Source of the DNA: Deltaproteobacteria bacterium | Lineage (GTDB): Bacteria > Desulfobacterota > Syntrophobacteria > Syntrophobacterales > Syntrophobacteraceae | DNA length: 64,000 bases | NCBI GenBank assembly: GCA_021777755.1 | Contig: JAJYDE010000010.1 | Coordinates: 1 to 64,000, forward strand | Reading direction: 5' to 3' | Part shown: one piece after another, positions 17,229-26,226 of the stretch | How positions within the stretch are numbered: the first letter of the stretch is position 1 | How the letters are laid out: each line of letters starts with the position of its first letter | Program-made: the position numbers and the translations under genes | Notes under the pieces: generated by a model | What the model was told of the DNA's origin: nothing | Database searches by the model: none | What the model saw: only the letters and a program-made list of their open reading frames with translations

Positions 17229-17771
17229 TTAAGAACTGACAGCCACTTTTCCGGCCAATGTTACCAGTTGCCCGACCATTTCCCTGAAATCCATTAAATT
17301 GGCAAGATTTTCACCCTGCCTTTTGCGTTCATCATGGAGTTTTTTTCTTTCCCTCATCCAGATCTCCAAAAGTTCTTGGTATTCGGACCGCTTCAAGAAT
17401 CCCAGCATCCCTTGAGGTTCCTGAGGTTTGGATTCTTCAAATTTTATGAGAAATTTCTCGGAGGAATCAATTTCCAGCTTTGTACGGCTTATCTGCTTAC
17501 TAACCCATATCTGGAGGGTCTGTATTTTTTCAGGGGGAAGACGTTTCATATGATTCTGTCGATCATATGCAAGGTTCAGTTCTCTTAGTCCGCAGGTGAG
17601 AGATTGCAGTTTTGCCAGCATTGCAGCATTATCAGGTGTTGAATCCGTATAATTGTCTGGATTGATTCCCTTCAGAAGTAATTTTGCTCTTAAAGCCTTG
17701 GCAATTTCCGGATTGCCCTTGGATCTCTTCGAAATTAGTATGTCTATAATTTCTTTAGCTTTTCCTGCCAT
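17229..17771 (-). CDS. Helical protein of unknown function next to a FIST gene
   Basis: 180 residues from the ATG at 17771, which has AGGAGA about 7 nt upstream; a start at 17801 would add a poor N-terminus. It is rich in charged helices (KSKRKK-like runs, LEIWMRERKKLHDERKRQ) and has no membrane segment. I do not recognise it. It follows the FIST gene by 79 nt on the same strand, so it may be its partner. Base composition is more A+T-rich than its neighbours. Confidence 0.65.
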   Translation of the reverse strand: MAGKAKEIIDILISKRSKGNPEIAKALRAKLLLKGINPDNYTDSTPDNAAMLAKLQSLTCGLRELNLAYDRQNHMKRLPPEKIQTLQIWVSKQISRTKLEIDSSEKFLIKFEESKPQEPQGMLGFLKRSEYQELLEIWMRERKKLHDERKRQGENLANLMDFREMVGQLVTLAGKVAVSS

Positions 17772-17850
17772 AATAGGTTCTCCTGTATGTATAATGAACA
17801 TGCTAATTCTCTCGCTGGCAGAGAGATATATCTGGCAGTTGTGAAATTAC

Positions 17851-18960
17851 TCACGGTCTTTTCCTTAATATTAGCATCGTTGACGTCTGATTTACGTGTC
17901 CGATATATTGCTCACCATAGGTACTGAAGCCTATAGTAGGAATGTCGGAAAATATTTTTCCGTATGATTCTATTTGGCCCTTATCCTCCAATTCGAGTGT
18001 TCTGAGTATGCAGTGGAAATTGATTATCCCGCAGACATCGCCAAGTTCGAGTATCTTGGCCTCAACAGCTTTCCTGGTGTCGTCTATGATATCCGTTGAC
18101 TCCAGCACTGAAAGCTCCATTCCCTCATTGACCTTGCAGTAGAAAATCATACTGCCGTCCTGTATTTGCTGTGGGCTTCGGACGTAAGGTTCTTGGCCCA
18201 TCATCAATCCCACCGGGCTGTGCATGAAATGGCCGGGGGCTTCCGCGACACTTACGCCCCTCGCTTCCGCGTAGGCTGTGGCGGCCGGTTTGCCGTTGAA
18301 CTCGAGGACCTCTCTTTTGTCTTCGTTGACTTTGGTAGCCTTAAGGACCTTGCCAATCGGATGGAAGCTCTGGGTCTTTATGATGTCGAACCCGGTCTTC
18401 ATTTTCAGTAAGGCCAGCACGGCCGCGCCCCGGTGGGCCTCTCCCTCCGCGAACAGATGCGTCATCTTGAATTGGAGATCGTCTCCGGCTGAACCGCCTA
18501 TGAAAGTGACGTTGGTAAGGTCCCCTATCTTGTCGATCAACCATTCTTCGGCCATGCTGAGACCATCTATGAGCACGATTCCCACGTAGCGATCAAAATC
18601 CATGTCCATAACGGGTTGCTTATAGTAGGCTTCAAACTTCGCCATGGCCTCTTCCACACAGTTTTTGTCGTCCAGCCGCTTTATTGTCACCACCAGGATA
18701 TCGTCGAGCACCCCGGAATCCAAAGCCATGGCCACGATGGACTCTTTGAGCATCAGGCCGCTTACGATCTCGCCGGCCGTAGTGCATCCGAAAACCGAAG
18801 CCTTTGGAAAAGCATCCCGCATTTCACGACTTACCGCGTGTGGATCGAAACGGGATGAAGCAAAGAAAACTACCGCTTTGGGTTCGGTTCCGTTAAAGGC
18901 GGCCTCTATTTCCGCAATGCTATTTTCGACAGTGCTTTTCTGTGAGTAAGCAGTTTTCAT
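17851..18960 (-). CDS. FIST-domain sensory protein
   Basis: 369 residues with the FIST N domain (VVFFASSRFDP, ASVFGCTTAGEI, FIGGSAGDDL) and the FIST C domain (GFDIIKTQSFHPIG, FSTYGEQ). FIST proteins bind small ligands, probably amino acids, and feed signal-transduction partners. A GAGGAGA site precedes the ATG. No kinase or cyclase domain is attached; the downstream helical gene may be the effector. A second FIST protein at 44536 is fused by overlap to a histidine kinase, and this one is shorter and diverged from it. Confidence 0.85.
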   Translation of the reverse strand: MKTAYSQKSTVENSIAEIEAAFNGTEPKAVVFFASSRFDPHAVSREMRDAFPKASVFGCTTAGEIVSGLMLKESIVAMALDSGVLDDILVVTIKRLDDKNCVEEAMAKFEAYYKQPVMDMDFDRYVGIVLIDGLSMAEEWLIDKIGDLTNVTFIGGSAGDDLQFKMTHLFAEGEAHRGAAVLALLKMKTGFDIIKTQSFHPIGKVLKATKVNEDKREVLEFNGKPAATAYAEARGVSVAEAPGHFMHSPVGLMMGQEPYVRSPQQIQDGSMIFYCKVNEGMELSVLESTDIIDDTRKAVEAKILELGDVCGIINFHCILRTLELEDKGQIESYGKIFSDIPTIGFSTYGEQYIGHVNQTSTMLILRKRP

Positions 18961-19980
18961 CTTATGTTCTCCTCGATGTCATTTATGCCAGGTTGCGTTT
19001 AAAATCTTATCGACGTGATGGCGCCAAGCACCACCACTATCGTAGTGGCTTGATTTATCCCCGCCCGATCTTGAACACAACTTTTCGCCAACTGCCGGTT
19101 CGGATCAAAAAACGAAGTTCTGTATCCGGAAAAGCAAGCAGTGTTTCCCCTGGTCCTTGTGAAAACCGGAGGCGGGTGACCGCTCCCCGGTCCACGCTGG
19201 ACCATCCGGAGCTTTATAGACATCGACGGGTGTTGATTTGGCTGCTTCACGAGGAGGATTCCCGGTGAACGGACTTATATTGGCCATGTGTTGTCCATTT
19301 CCCGGGGCTACCCACTTCCCTCCAAACCGCCCTTGAGCAACAAGCCTGCCATCAGACAAGATCCCTTACCCGAGGCCGAATCAGGCCATGGGCCGATGGG
19401 ATTTGTTTAATAAATGAACGGTCTGCAAGTGGCAAAAATACCCATAACCGGCCACGGCCAAGTCCTGCAACCGCAAAGCAGGCCGAAGCGGGGGGGGCGT
19501 CATGTAAAATGGAGGCATAATGTCTCATAACGCCACATGCGGATATTTGCGGCTCCCCGCAATCTCTTCTGCGAGTGCGGCAAGCACGGGAGAAAGCTCA
19601 AAAATGCGTTTGCCTCTCTGAAATGTTGCGGCGGGGCCTTTTGGGACGTTATGCCACACTGAACATAACGCACGTCGCGATCTCCGGCCCCATCGTAGGG
19701 GAGGGCTTGCGCCGCGAGGTTTTGCTGACCACTTCCGCCTCAGTTTCCGCCTCTTTATAAGGATCGGCCCTCGATAGGCGGGGCTGATTCGTTGGCAATC
19801 AACAGGGTGGAGGATGTGGCGCGATTTTTGTAATTTGCACAACCTCGACGACTAATTCCCCTGCTGCTGTGGAATCTGCTGTTCTGAACACGCTCTCCCC
19901 GCTTCTCGATGTGATTCTCATCTATTAGTCAAGCACCAATGTGGCTGTAGAGATAACAATCAACCAATAAGAAGGTAAGG
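18961..19980. other. Degenerate region with no intact gene, about 1 kb
   Basis: Between the FIST gene and the aldehyde dehydrogenase fragment I find no intact gene on either strand. It holds a minus-strand aldehyde dehydrogenase remnant (19105-19359), described separately. The rest (19360-19980) shows only short, low-quality frames and a purine-rich leader ending in AGAAGGTAAGG before the next start at 19981. It looks like decayed DNA. Confidence 0.6.
19105..19359 (-). pseudogene. N-terminal remnant of an aldehyde dehydrogenase (antisense copy)
   Basis: A reading frame of 84 residues whose first half contains GGKWVAPGNGQHMANISP, nearly matching [18 protein letters not shown] of the dehydrogenase fragment at 19981 on the other strand. 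Similarity ends after about 40 residues (KSTPVDV) and the rest is unrelated. No catalytic part is present. It is evidence of duplication, inversion and loss of an aldehyde dehydrogenase locus here. Confidence 0.6.
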
Positions 19981-20679
19981 ATGGGAAAAGTTTACGAGGC
20001 CCCCGGAAAAGCAGGAAGCGTTGTATCGTTAAAACCGCGCTACGAAAATTTTATCGGGGGCAAATGGGTAGCACCGGTTCAAGGGCAGTACATGGCCAAT
20101 ATCAGCCCGGTAAACGGACAACCTTTTTGTGAGGTGCCCAGATCAACCGCGGCGGATGTCGAGCTGGCCCTCGACGCGGCCCATAAAGCCAAAGACGCCT
20201 GGGGCGCCACATCGCTTAACGAGCGGGCGGCCATTCTCAATCGCGTGGCCGAGGCCATTGAGGCCAATCTGGAGATGCTCGCCGTGGCCGAGAGTTGGGA
20301 AAACGGCAAACCGGTGCGCGAAACGCTTGCCGCCGATATCCCCTTGTCGGTCGACCACTTTCGCTATTTTGCCGGAGCTACTCGCTCCCTTGAAGGCACA
20401 TTGACCGAAATCGATAAAGACACCGTGGCCTATCATTTCCATGAGCCCCTTGGCGTGGTCGGGCAGATCATTCCTTTCAACTTCCCTCTGTTGATGGCGG
20501 CCTGGAAGATCGCTCCCGCTCTGGCCGCGGGCAACTGCACCGTAGTGTGGAAGCACACTCAATTGATTCTCGATATTGGAGAAGGAGAGCCGGAGGGTTT
20601 CTCGTTAGCCGCCGGTAAGAACAGCCACTTTATGACCAAGTCTCGCGTATGCTTGTGTCGCCCCGTGGAATCCGCGTGA
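19981..20679 (+). pseudogene. Truncated NAD-dependent aldehyde dehydrogenase
   Basis: 232 residues against about 500 for the family. The N-terminal part is well kept: [15 protein letters not shown], then [14 protein letters not shown] of the NAD-binding domain, up to [12 protein letters not shown]. In intact enzymes this is followed by the PAEQTP segment and later by the catalytic Glu and Cys. Here the frame turns unrelated after residue 191 (about 20553), so no active enzyme can be made. It resembles ExaC-type acetaldehyde dehydrogenases. A full ribosome site precedes the ATG, so the break is recent or the fragment is still translated. Confidence 0.8.
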
Positions 20680-20720
20680 CGACGTTTGAATCAATCATCG
20701 AAATTGCGATCGTTTCAGAA

Positions 20721-20748
20721 AGCGAGGGGCGCCTGCTGGCCCCTCGCT
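20721..20748 (+). promoter_or_regulatory. Perfect hairpin just upstream of mftA
   Basis: A 10-bp perfect stem (AGCGAGGGGC with GCCCCTCGCT) and an 8-nt loop, ending 31 nt before the mftA start. There is no T-run, so it is not a classic terminator. It could set a 5-prime mRNA end or insulate mftA from the decayed gene upstream. Confidence 0.5.
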
Positions 20749-20779
20749 CTCCTCTGCTTCGAGGAAGGAGCGAAAAATC

Positions 20780-20899
20780 ATGGAAACTCAGTGCGGTAGT
20801 GAAATATCGACAGAGAAAGTCGATGTGGAAGGACCTTTCGTCCTTGAGGAAATCGTCATTGAAGAACTGGCCATAGACGGAATCTGCGGGGTGTATTGA
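20780..20899 (+). CDS. mftA: Mycofactocin precursor peptide MftA
   Basis: 39 residues: METQCGSEI..., then FVLEEIVIEELAIDGICGVY to the stop. The C-terminal I-D-G-x-C-G-V-Y is the signature of MftA; MftC decarboxylates the terminal Tyr and links it to the preceding Val, giving the redox cofactor precursor. The FVLEEIVIEEL leader is the part MftB recognises in this family. AGGAG lies 9 nt before the ATG. The maturation genes mftB and mftC are about 20 kb away at 40229 and 40500. Directly downstream are the broken isochorismatase gene and two mycofactocin-type flavoproteins. It is too small for ordinary gene calling. Confidence 0.93.
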   Translation: METQCGSEISTEKVDVEGPFVLEEIVIEELAIDGICGVY

Positions 20900-20955
20900 T
20901 CCTGCGCGCTCTGTTCGAACCTTTAACTTTGCCCGTAGCGAACTGGAGGTATGCC

Positions 20956-21285
20956 GTGGCTAAACCCAATACCTTGCGGAAGTTGGCCGGACTGGAGGAT
21001 AACCCGGCGAGCCTGAGCGAGTCGACTCTGCTGATGATCGATTGCCAGAACACCTACCGCACGGGCGTAATGCAACTGAGCGGGGTGGAAGCCGCTCTCG
21101 ACGAAGCGAGCCGCCTGCTTGCGCCGGCCCGGCAGTTGAGGGCTCCGGTAATCCATATCCAGCACGATTCAGGTCCCGGCTCTCCTTATGACATCCGCGC
21201 AGAGATTGGCGCCATCGCCGACAAGGCGATGCCGGTCAGAGGAATAGAAATCATCCATGTCGAATCAGCTGTTTTCACCTCTTAA
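20956..21285 (+). pseudogene. Truncated isochorismatase-family cysteine hydrolase
   Basis: About 109 residues from a GTG at 20956 with GGAGG 6 nt upstream. The N-terminal half of the fold is intact: LLMIDCQNTYR with the catalytic Asp, then APVIHIQHDSGPGSPYD and GAIADKAMPVRG. In the family this is followed by the catalytic Lys and Cys. Here the frame leaves the family after PVRG and ends in unrelated residues overlapping the next gene, so both are missing (full length is about 180-200). It appears to have been cut by the junction that now brings mftA next to the OYE genes. Confidence 0.75.
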
Positions 21286-23206
21286 ATTGGGCAGGGCGAG
21301 CATAGCGAACCGCTTTTGTTTTCTTGCCCATAGAACGAATTTCCCCACTCCCGGTCTTATGACGGAGAGGCACGTGGCCTATTATCGGCGCAGGGCCGAA
21401 GGGGGGTGCGGACTTATCGTCGTTGGCGAGATCGGCGTCCATCCGCATGACCGCCCCTGGGAGTTCATGATCGACGGCTACGATCGAAAAGTCCTTGAAG
21501 GCTACAAAGAGCTTACCTGCGCCATCCACCGGCGGCCAACGCTCGTTTTCGCCAACTTGAATCATCACGGCTTTCAGAGTAGCGGCGCCATCACACGCCG
21601 TGAGATTTGGGGTCCTTCGGCCTTGTCCGACATAGCCTTCGGGGAGACCTCCAAGGCCATGGAGCCCGAAGACCGGGAAACGGTTATTTGCGCCTTTGCG
21701 GAAGCGGCTTGCCTGGCCAGGGAAGGCGGCTTCGACGGGGTCGAGATCGATATGGGCCCCGAATCCCTTTTGCGGCAGTATCTTTCGCCGCTAAGCAACC
21801 AGCGCTCCGACGAATATGGCGGAAGCCCGGAAAACCGGATGCGTTTTCCGCTCGAAGTTTTGGCCAGGGTCCGGTCGGCGGTAGGGTTAGACTTCACGGT
21901 GGGGCTTCGGCTGTGCGCCGACGAAAAATTCTGGGGGGCCATCACCATCGATGACTCCGAGCAGTTCGCCAGGACTTTCGAAACCTCGGGCGGGGTCGAC
22001 TTCATCGACGTATCCTTGGGGACCTATTACAACCTTCACCTGATCCTCGCCTCGATGCACACGCCGGTCGGCTTCACCGTGGAGTTGGCGGAGCGCATCA
22101 AACAAGCGGTCCATGTTCCCGTTATCGCCAGCTATCAAATCGGCTCTTCGCAGATGGCCCGAAAGGTGGTTGCGGAAGGCCGGGCGGACGTGGTCGGGTA
22201 TGTGCGGCAGTTGGTGTGCGATCCCGATTTTCCAGAAAAAGTTAAAAACGGCCAGGAGGGCTCGGTACGCTATTGCGTAAGGGACAACAAGGGCTGTATC
22301 GGTCGGGTGAACCAGAACAAGGCCATCGAGTGCATTCAAAACCCGGAGGTCGGGCGCGAAGGGCAAGTTCTCACGCGCGGCGCGGCCAAGGCGGCGGTAA
22401 AAAAGAAGGTGATCGTGGTGGGGGGGGGCCCGGCGGGACTCGAAGCGGCTCGCGCGGCCCGTGTCCGCGGGCACGACGTGGCGCTCTTTGAAAGAGAAGC
22501 GGACCTTGGGGGACAGATCAACCTGATCGGCGTTCGTCCGGGTCGGCGAGGCATGGGCGCAATCATCGGCTACCTCCGCAAATCCCTTGAGGCGATCGGG
22601 ACGCCCATTGAGACCCAATTTGAAGTAACCTCCGAGTGGCTCCTCGGGCAAAACCCCGACGCGGTCGTTATCGCCACGGGTTCCAAGCCTGTCGAAAAGC
22701 CTGTCCCTGGCACCTATGGCCCGCCGGTAGTCTTGAGCGTCAGTGACGTACTGGGAGGCTGTTATCCTGTGGGCGAACGGGTGCTTTTCGTCGATGAAAA
22801 CGGGGGCCATCATGCCGCCGCCACGGTGGAATGGCTAGCCGATCAGGGCAAAAAGGTGCTCATGACGACGAGCGATCTTTTTATCGGCATCGAGCTGGCA
22901 CCAATGGGCGAGCTGTACCTGACCAGGCAGCGCCTCCTTCAAAAAGGCGTGTCGTTTATAACCGACGTCGTGGTGGACGAAATCGTCGGGGACCGGGTGA
23001 AGGCGCGGGACATCTATACCAACCAGCCGGTTTCCCTCGGCGACTACGACACCGTGGTGCTCGACATGGGAAACGTCGCCGAAGACAGTCTATACCGCCG
23101 GATAAAGGGCCGAATCAAGGAGGTGTACGCGGTGGGCGACTGCGTCGCGCCAAGAGGAATAGACATGGCCATTTTAGAAGGAAGAAAAGCGGGGGAGCGG
23201 CTTTGA
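21257..23206 (+). CDS. Mycofactocin-system FadH/OYE-family oxidoreductase, copy 1
   Basis: 649 residues: an FMN TIM barrel (about 1-335, LFSPLKLGRASIANRF, then the substrate-side SRQYLSPLSNQRSDEYGG-like segment), an Fe-S knuckle, and FAD/NAD-binding domains (KVIVVGGGPAGLEAARAA). The layout is that of 2,4-dienoyl-CoA reductase, trimethylamine dehydrogenase and the mycofactocin-linked OYE subgroups. The cluster region reads C340-VRD-NKG-C347...C359, so the second Cys of the usual four is Asp343; copy 2 keeps Cys there. The TTGA overlap with copy 2 implies coupled translation. The likely role is to pass electrons between mycofactocin and ETF; this is inference. Confidence 0.85.
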   Translation: MSNQLFSPLKLGRASIANRFCFLAHRTNFPTPGLMTERHVAYYRRRAEGGCGLIVVGEIGVHPHDRPWEFMIDGYDRKVLEGYKELTCAIHRRPTLVFANLNHHGFQSSGAITRREIWGPSALSDIAFGETSKAMEPEDRETVICAFAEAACLAREGGFDGVEIDMGPESLLRQYLSPLSNQRSDEYGGSPENRMRFPLEVLARVRSAVGLDFTVGLRLCADEKFWGAITIDDSEQFARTFETSGGVDFIDVSLGTYYNLHLILASMHTPVGFTVELAERIKQAVHVPVIASYQIGSSQMARKVVAEGRADVVGYVRQLVCDPDFPEKVKNGQEGSVRYCVRDNKGCIGRVNQNKAIECIQNPEVGREGQVLTRGAAKAAVKKKVIVVGGGPAGLEAARAARVRGHDVALFEREADLGGQINLIGVRPGRRGMGAIIGYLRKSLEAIGTPIETQFEVTSEWLLGQNPDAVVIATGSKPVEKPVPGTYGPPVVLSVSDVLGGCYPVGERVLFVDENGGHHAAATVEWLADQGKKVLMTTSDLFIGIELAPMGELYLTRQRLLQKGVSFITDVVVDEIVGDRVKARDIYTNQPVSLGDYDTVVLDMGNVAEDSLYRRIKGRIKEVYAVGDCVAPRGIDMAILEGRKAGERL

Positions 23207-25161
23207 GCGATTTCAATCTTTTGTTCTCTCCTTTAAAAATAGGGACTGTCGTGGTCCCGAATCGAATCCATTTCGCGGCTCACATGACCAATTTCGCTGA
23301 GAGCAATCGAATCAGCGAACGCCACGTCTACTACTACCGGGAAAGGGCCAAGGGAGGGTGCGGGCTTATCACCACCGAGGAGTTGACGGTCCATCCGACC
23401 GATTATGCCTACGCGCGACTGGTCGATGCCTTTACCCCGGAGGTGATTCCGGGCTTTTTGAATCTTACCCGCGCCGTTCACGAATACGATACGAAAATAT
23501 TCGCCCAGTTAAACCACAACGGGATGCAGGGAGATGGTAAACTTTCGCGGCTCCCCGTTTGGGGCCCTTCGCCCGGCCGAGACCCGCTCTTTCGCGAAAC
23601 CGCCAAGGAGATGGAACCCGAAGAAATCGAGGAGTGCGTTCGCTATTTTGCCATGAGCGCCGAATATGCCGTCGAAGGTGGGTTCGACGGAATCGAGCTG
23701 CAACTGGGACACAGTTCGCTCATCCGACAATTTCTCTCGCCCGCGTCCAATTTTAGAAATGACGACTACGGGGGGAGCTTTGAAAAGCGGCTCCTTTTTT
23801 GCCTAAAGGTCTTGAGGGCGGTGCGTAAGGCCGTGGGGGCCGATTTTACCCTGGGGGTAAGACTAAATGCCGACGAAATGCACCCAAGGGGGGGCCTTAC
23901 GCTCGAAGACGCCAAAAAGATCGCGGCGCGCCTGGAACAAACGCGCTGTATCGACTTCATGGACTTGAGCATCGGGACCTTTTACAACCTCTTCCTGGTA
24001 GAAGGGTCGATGCATACGCCGCTTGCCTACACCGCGCCTCTTGCCGCGGGCGTTCGCTCGGCCGTCTCTCTTCCGGTCTTTTGCACCAACCGCATAAACG
24101 ATCCCCACCTGGCGGAAAAAATTCTGTGCGATGGCTGCGCCGACATGATCGGCATGGTGCGCGCGCTTATCTGCGACCCGGAGTTACCCAACAAGGCCAG
24201 GGAGGGCCGTAGCGAGGACATCCGCCACTGCATCGCCTGCAACCAGGGATGCATCGGAAGAATGGGGCTGGGTCTACGACTTGGATGCATCCAAAACCCC
24301 GCCACGGGCGAGGAAAAGCAGCTTGGAACGGACACCCTCGAGCTTTGCGAAAAGCCCAAACGGGTCGTGATCGTGGGGGCTGGCCCGGCGGGACTCGAAG
24401 CGGCTCGCACGGCTGCCCTGCGTAAGCACGAGGTGCTTCTTTTGGAAAAAAGCGGGGAAGTGGGGGGGCAAAATCTCATCGCGGGCAAGGGGGCGGGCAG
24501 GCGGGAGATAACGGGGGTGACCCGGTGGCTCGGCGCGCAGGTCTTAAAGCTCGACATCCAAATCAGGCTGGGCGTTGAGGCGACCCACGAATACGTTTTG
24601 GCCGAAGACCCCGACGCCGTGGTCATTGCGACCGGGTCTTTTCCAAAGGAAAAACCGTTTCCCGGCCAATACGACTCCCCGCAAGTGGTAACTACCCGGC
24701 AGGTCCTGACGGGAGAGGCGCAGACCGGAGACAAGGTCCTGCTCATTGATCTGGACGGACATCACCAGGCCGCGGGGACCGCCGAACTTTTGGCCGAGCG
24801 GGGGAAAACGGTCCACATGATAACCTCGGCCCTCTTTGTGGGCAGCCAACTCGGACCGCTCCAGGACATCTACCTCTCGCGTCAAAGGCTTGCGAAAAAA
24901 GGGGTGACGTTTACGGCCGATATCGCCGTACTGGAAATTCAAGGGGCCATGGTGAAGGGATTGAACGTTTATTCGAACGAATTGATAGATTTTGAAGGCT
25001 ACGATACGCTGGTCCTTGCGGCTGGAAACAGGTCGGACGACGGTCTTTATTTCGCGCTCAAGGGGAAGGTGAAGGAACTCTATCGCATCGGCGATTGCGT
25101 GGCTCCCCGCAAGACCGACATGGCCGTTTTGGAAGGACACAGGGTGGGCAGGCTCTTATGA
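23203..25161 (+). CDS. Mycofactocin-system FadH/OYE-family oxidoreductase, copy 2
   Basis: 652 residues from a TTG at 23203 that overlaps the stop of copy 1; the N-terminus LSDFNLLFSPLKIG then aligns with copy 1. An FMN barrel, a complete Cx2Cx3Cx11C knuckle (C343, C346, C350, C362) and FAD/NAD domains (RVVIVGAGPAGLEAARTA) follow. All four cluster cysteines are present, unlike copy 1. Copies 1 and 2 share only moderate identity, so they are old paralogues and may form a heteromer. etfA starts inside its stop codon. Confidence 0.87.
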   Translation: MSDFNLLFSPLKIGTVVVPNRIHFAAHMTNFAESNRISERHVYYYRERAKGGCGLITTEELTVHPTDYAYARLVDAFTPEVIPGFLNLTRAVHEYDTKIFAQLNHNGMQGDGKLSRLPVWGPSPGRDPLFRETAKEMEPEEIEECVRYFAMSAEYAVEGGFDGIELQLGHSSLIRQFLSPASNFRNDDYGGSFEKRLLFCLKVLRAVRKAVGADFTLGVRLNADEMHPRGGLTLEDAKKIAARLEQTRCIDFMDLSIGTFYNLFLVEGSMHTPLAYTAPLAAGVRSAVSLPVFCTNRINDPHLAEKILCDGCADMIGMVRALICDPELPNKAREGRSEDIRHCIACNQGCIGRMGLGLRLGCIQNPATGEEKQLGTDTLELCEKPKRVVIVGAGPAGLEAARTAALRKHEVLLLEKSGEVGGQNLIAGKGAGRREITGVTRWLGAQVLKLDIQIRLGVEATHEYVLAEDPDAVVIATGSFPKEKPFPGQYDSPQVVTTRQVLTGEAQTGDKVLLIDLDGHHQAAGTAELLAERGKTVHMITSALFVGSQLGPLQDIYLSRQRLAKKGVTFTADIAVLEIQGAMVKGLNVYSNELIDFEGYDTLVLAAGNRSDDGLYFALKGKVKELYRIGDCVAPRKTDMAVLEGHRVGRLL

Positions 25162-26165
25162 TTTCGGATATCGGAACGATTTGGATCCTGGCGCGGCATC
25201 GCGAAGGCGTCTTTGATGAAACGGCCTTCGGGCTGCTTGCGGAGGCGCGCCGTTTGGCGGCGGAGCTTGGAGGCGAGGCTCGGGTGAATGCGGTGGTTGC
25301 GGCCTCGGAATTGGAGCCCCGGAATCTGATCCCGCTGGGGCGCCACGGCGCAGGCGAGATTCTCATCCTGAAAAGCCAAGCCTTCGCGCACTACCATGGG
25401 GAACTGTTTGCCGAGGCGCTGTGCGAACTGCTGGAGAAGGAGCGCCCCCCCTATTTTTTTATGGTCGAAAGCGAGGAGACGGCCGATCTTGCTCCGAGAT
25501 TGGCCGCCCGCCTGAATGCATGTCTTGTGAACAGGATCGTCGATCTAAAAACGAGTGAGACGGGGGAGTTGGTCGTCACGCGCCCGGTATCGAACGGGTA
25601 CTTGTTCGAAAAGGTGCGGTTGGAACCCGGGGCGCGCCCGGTCATTCTGTCCATGGAACCCTCCGTTCTTGCGGCCGACGAACCTGACGAGGCCAAAGAG
25701 GCCGCGATTCGCACCACCTCGTGGCGGTCGCGGGGTGTTCCCCGGACCAGGTTGCTGGAAGTAATCGAGGCCGACCCGGAAAGTCTCGGAGTCGAAGACG
25801 CGGAGATTGTCGTCGCGGGCGGCCGAGGCGCCGGCAAGGGCGAGGCTTTCCTGATTATCCACGAACTGGCGGCATGTCTTGGGGCTGCGGTGGGCGGCAC
25901 GCGTCCGGTCATCGACGCTGGAATCCTGCCTTTCGAGCGCCAGATCGGCCAGACCGGCAAAAGCGTTATCCCGCGTCTCATTGTTAACTGCGGTATTTCC
26001 GGGGCTAACGAATACACGGCCGGGATGGAAAAATCCCACTTGGCGATCGCCGTCAACAAGGACCCGGGCGCCAGGATCTTCCAGTTCGCCGATCTCGGGA
26101 TTGTCGCAGACCTTCGCGAGGTGCTGCCGCTTTTGATCGAACGGCTAAGAGAAATCAAGGAGTAG
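25158..26165 (+). CDS. etfA: Electron transfer flavoprotein alpha subunit
   Basis: 335 residues from the ATG at 25158 inside the stop of the OYE gene. The N-terminal ETF fold is followed by the FAD-binding C-terminal domain: VVAGGRGAGKGEAF, GGTRPVIDAG, GQTGKSVIPRLIVNCGISG and AIAVNKDPGARIFQFADLGIVAD, all standard for EtfA. The heterodimer with EtfB accepts electrons from flavin dehydrogenases. Unusually, etfB is not adjacent but lies 2.8 kb downstream, after a cytochrome and an HdrD-like gene, all on one strand. Confidence 0.92.
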   Translation: MISDIGTIWILARHREGVFDETAFGLLAEARRLAAELGGEARVNAVVAASELEPRNLIPLGRHGAGEILILKSQAFAHYHGELFAEALCELLEKERPPYFFMVESEETADLAPRLAARLNACLVNRIVDLKTSETGELVVTRPVSNGYLFEKVRLEPGARPVILSMEPSVLAADEPDEAKEAAIRTTSWRSRGVPRTRLLEVIEADPESLGVEDAEIVVAGGRGAGKGEAFLIIHELAACLGAAVGGTRPVIDAGILPFERQIGQTGKSVIPRLIVNCGISGANEYTAGMEKSHLAIAVNKDPGARIFQFADLGIVADLREVLPLLIERLREIKE

Positions 26166-26226
26166 AAGCAAAGACATGTTTTCTGCGAGGCGGCTGCATA
26201 TCGAGGATGCTTCCCGAGGGTTCGTG

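Noticed and set aside
21257-25161. Reading the two flavoproteins as MftD
   Set aside because: MftD is an FMN lactate-dehydrogenase-like protein. These have the OYE barrel, an Fe-S knuckle and FAD/NAD domains of the FadH type.
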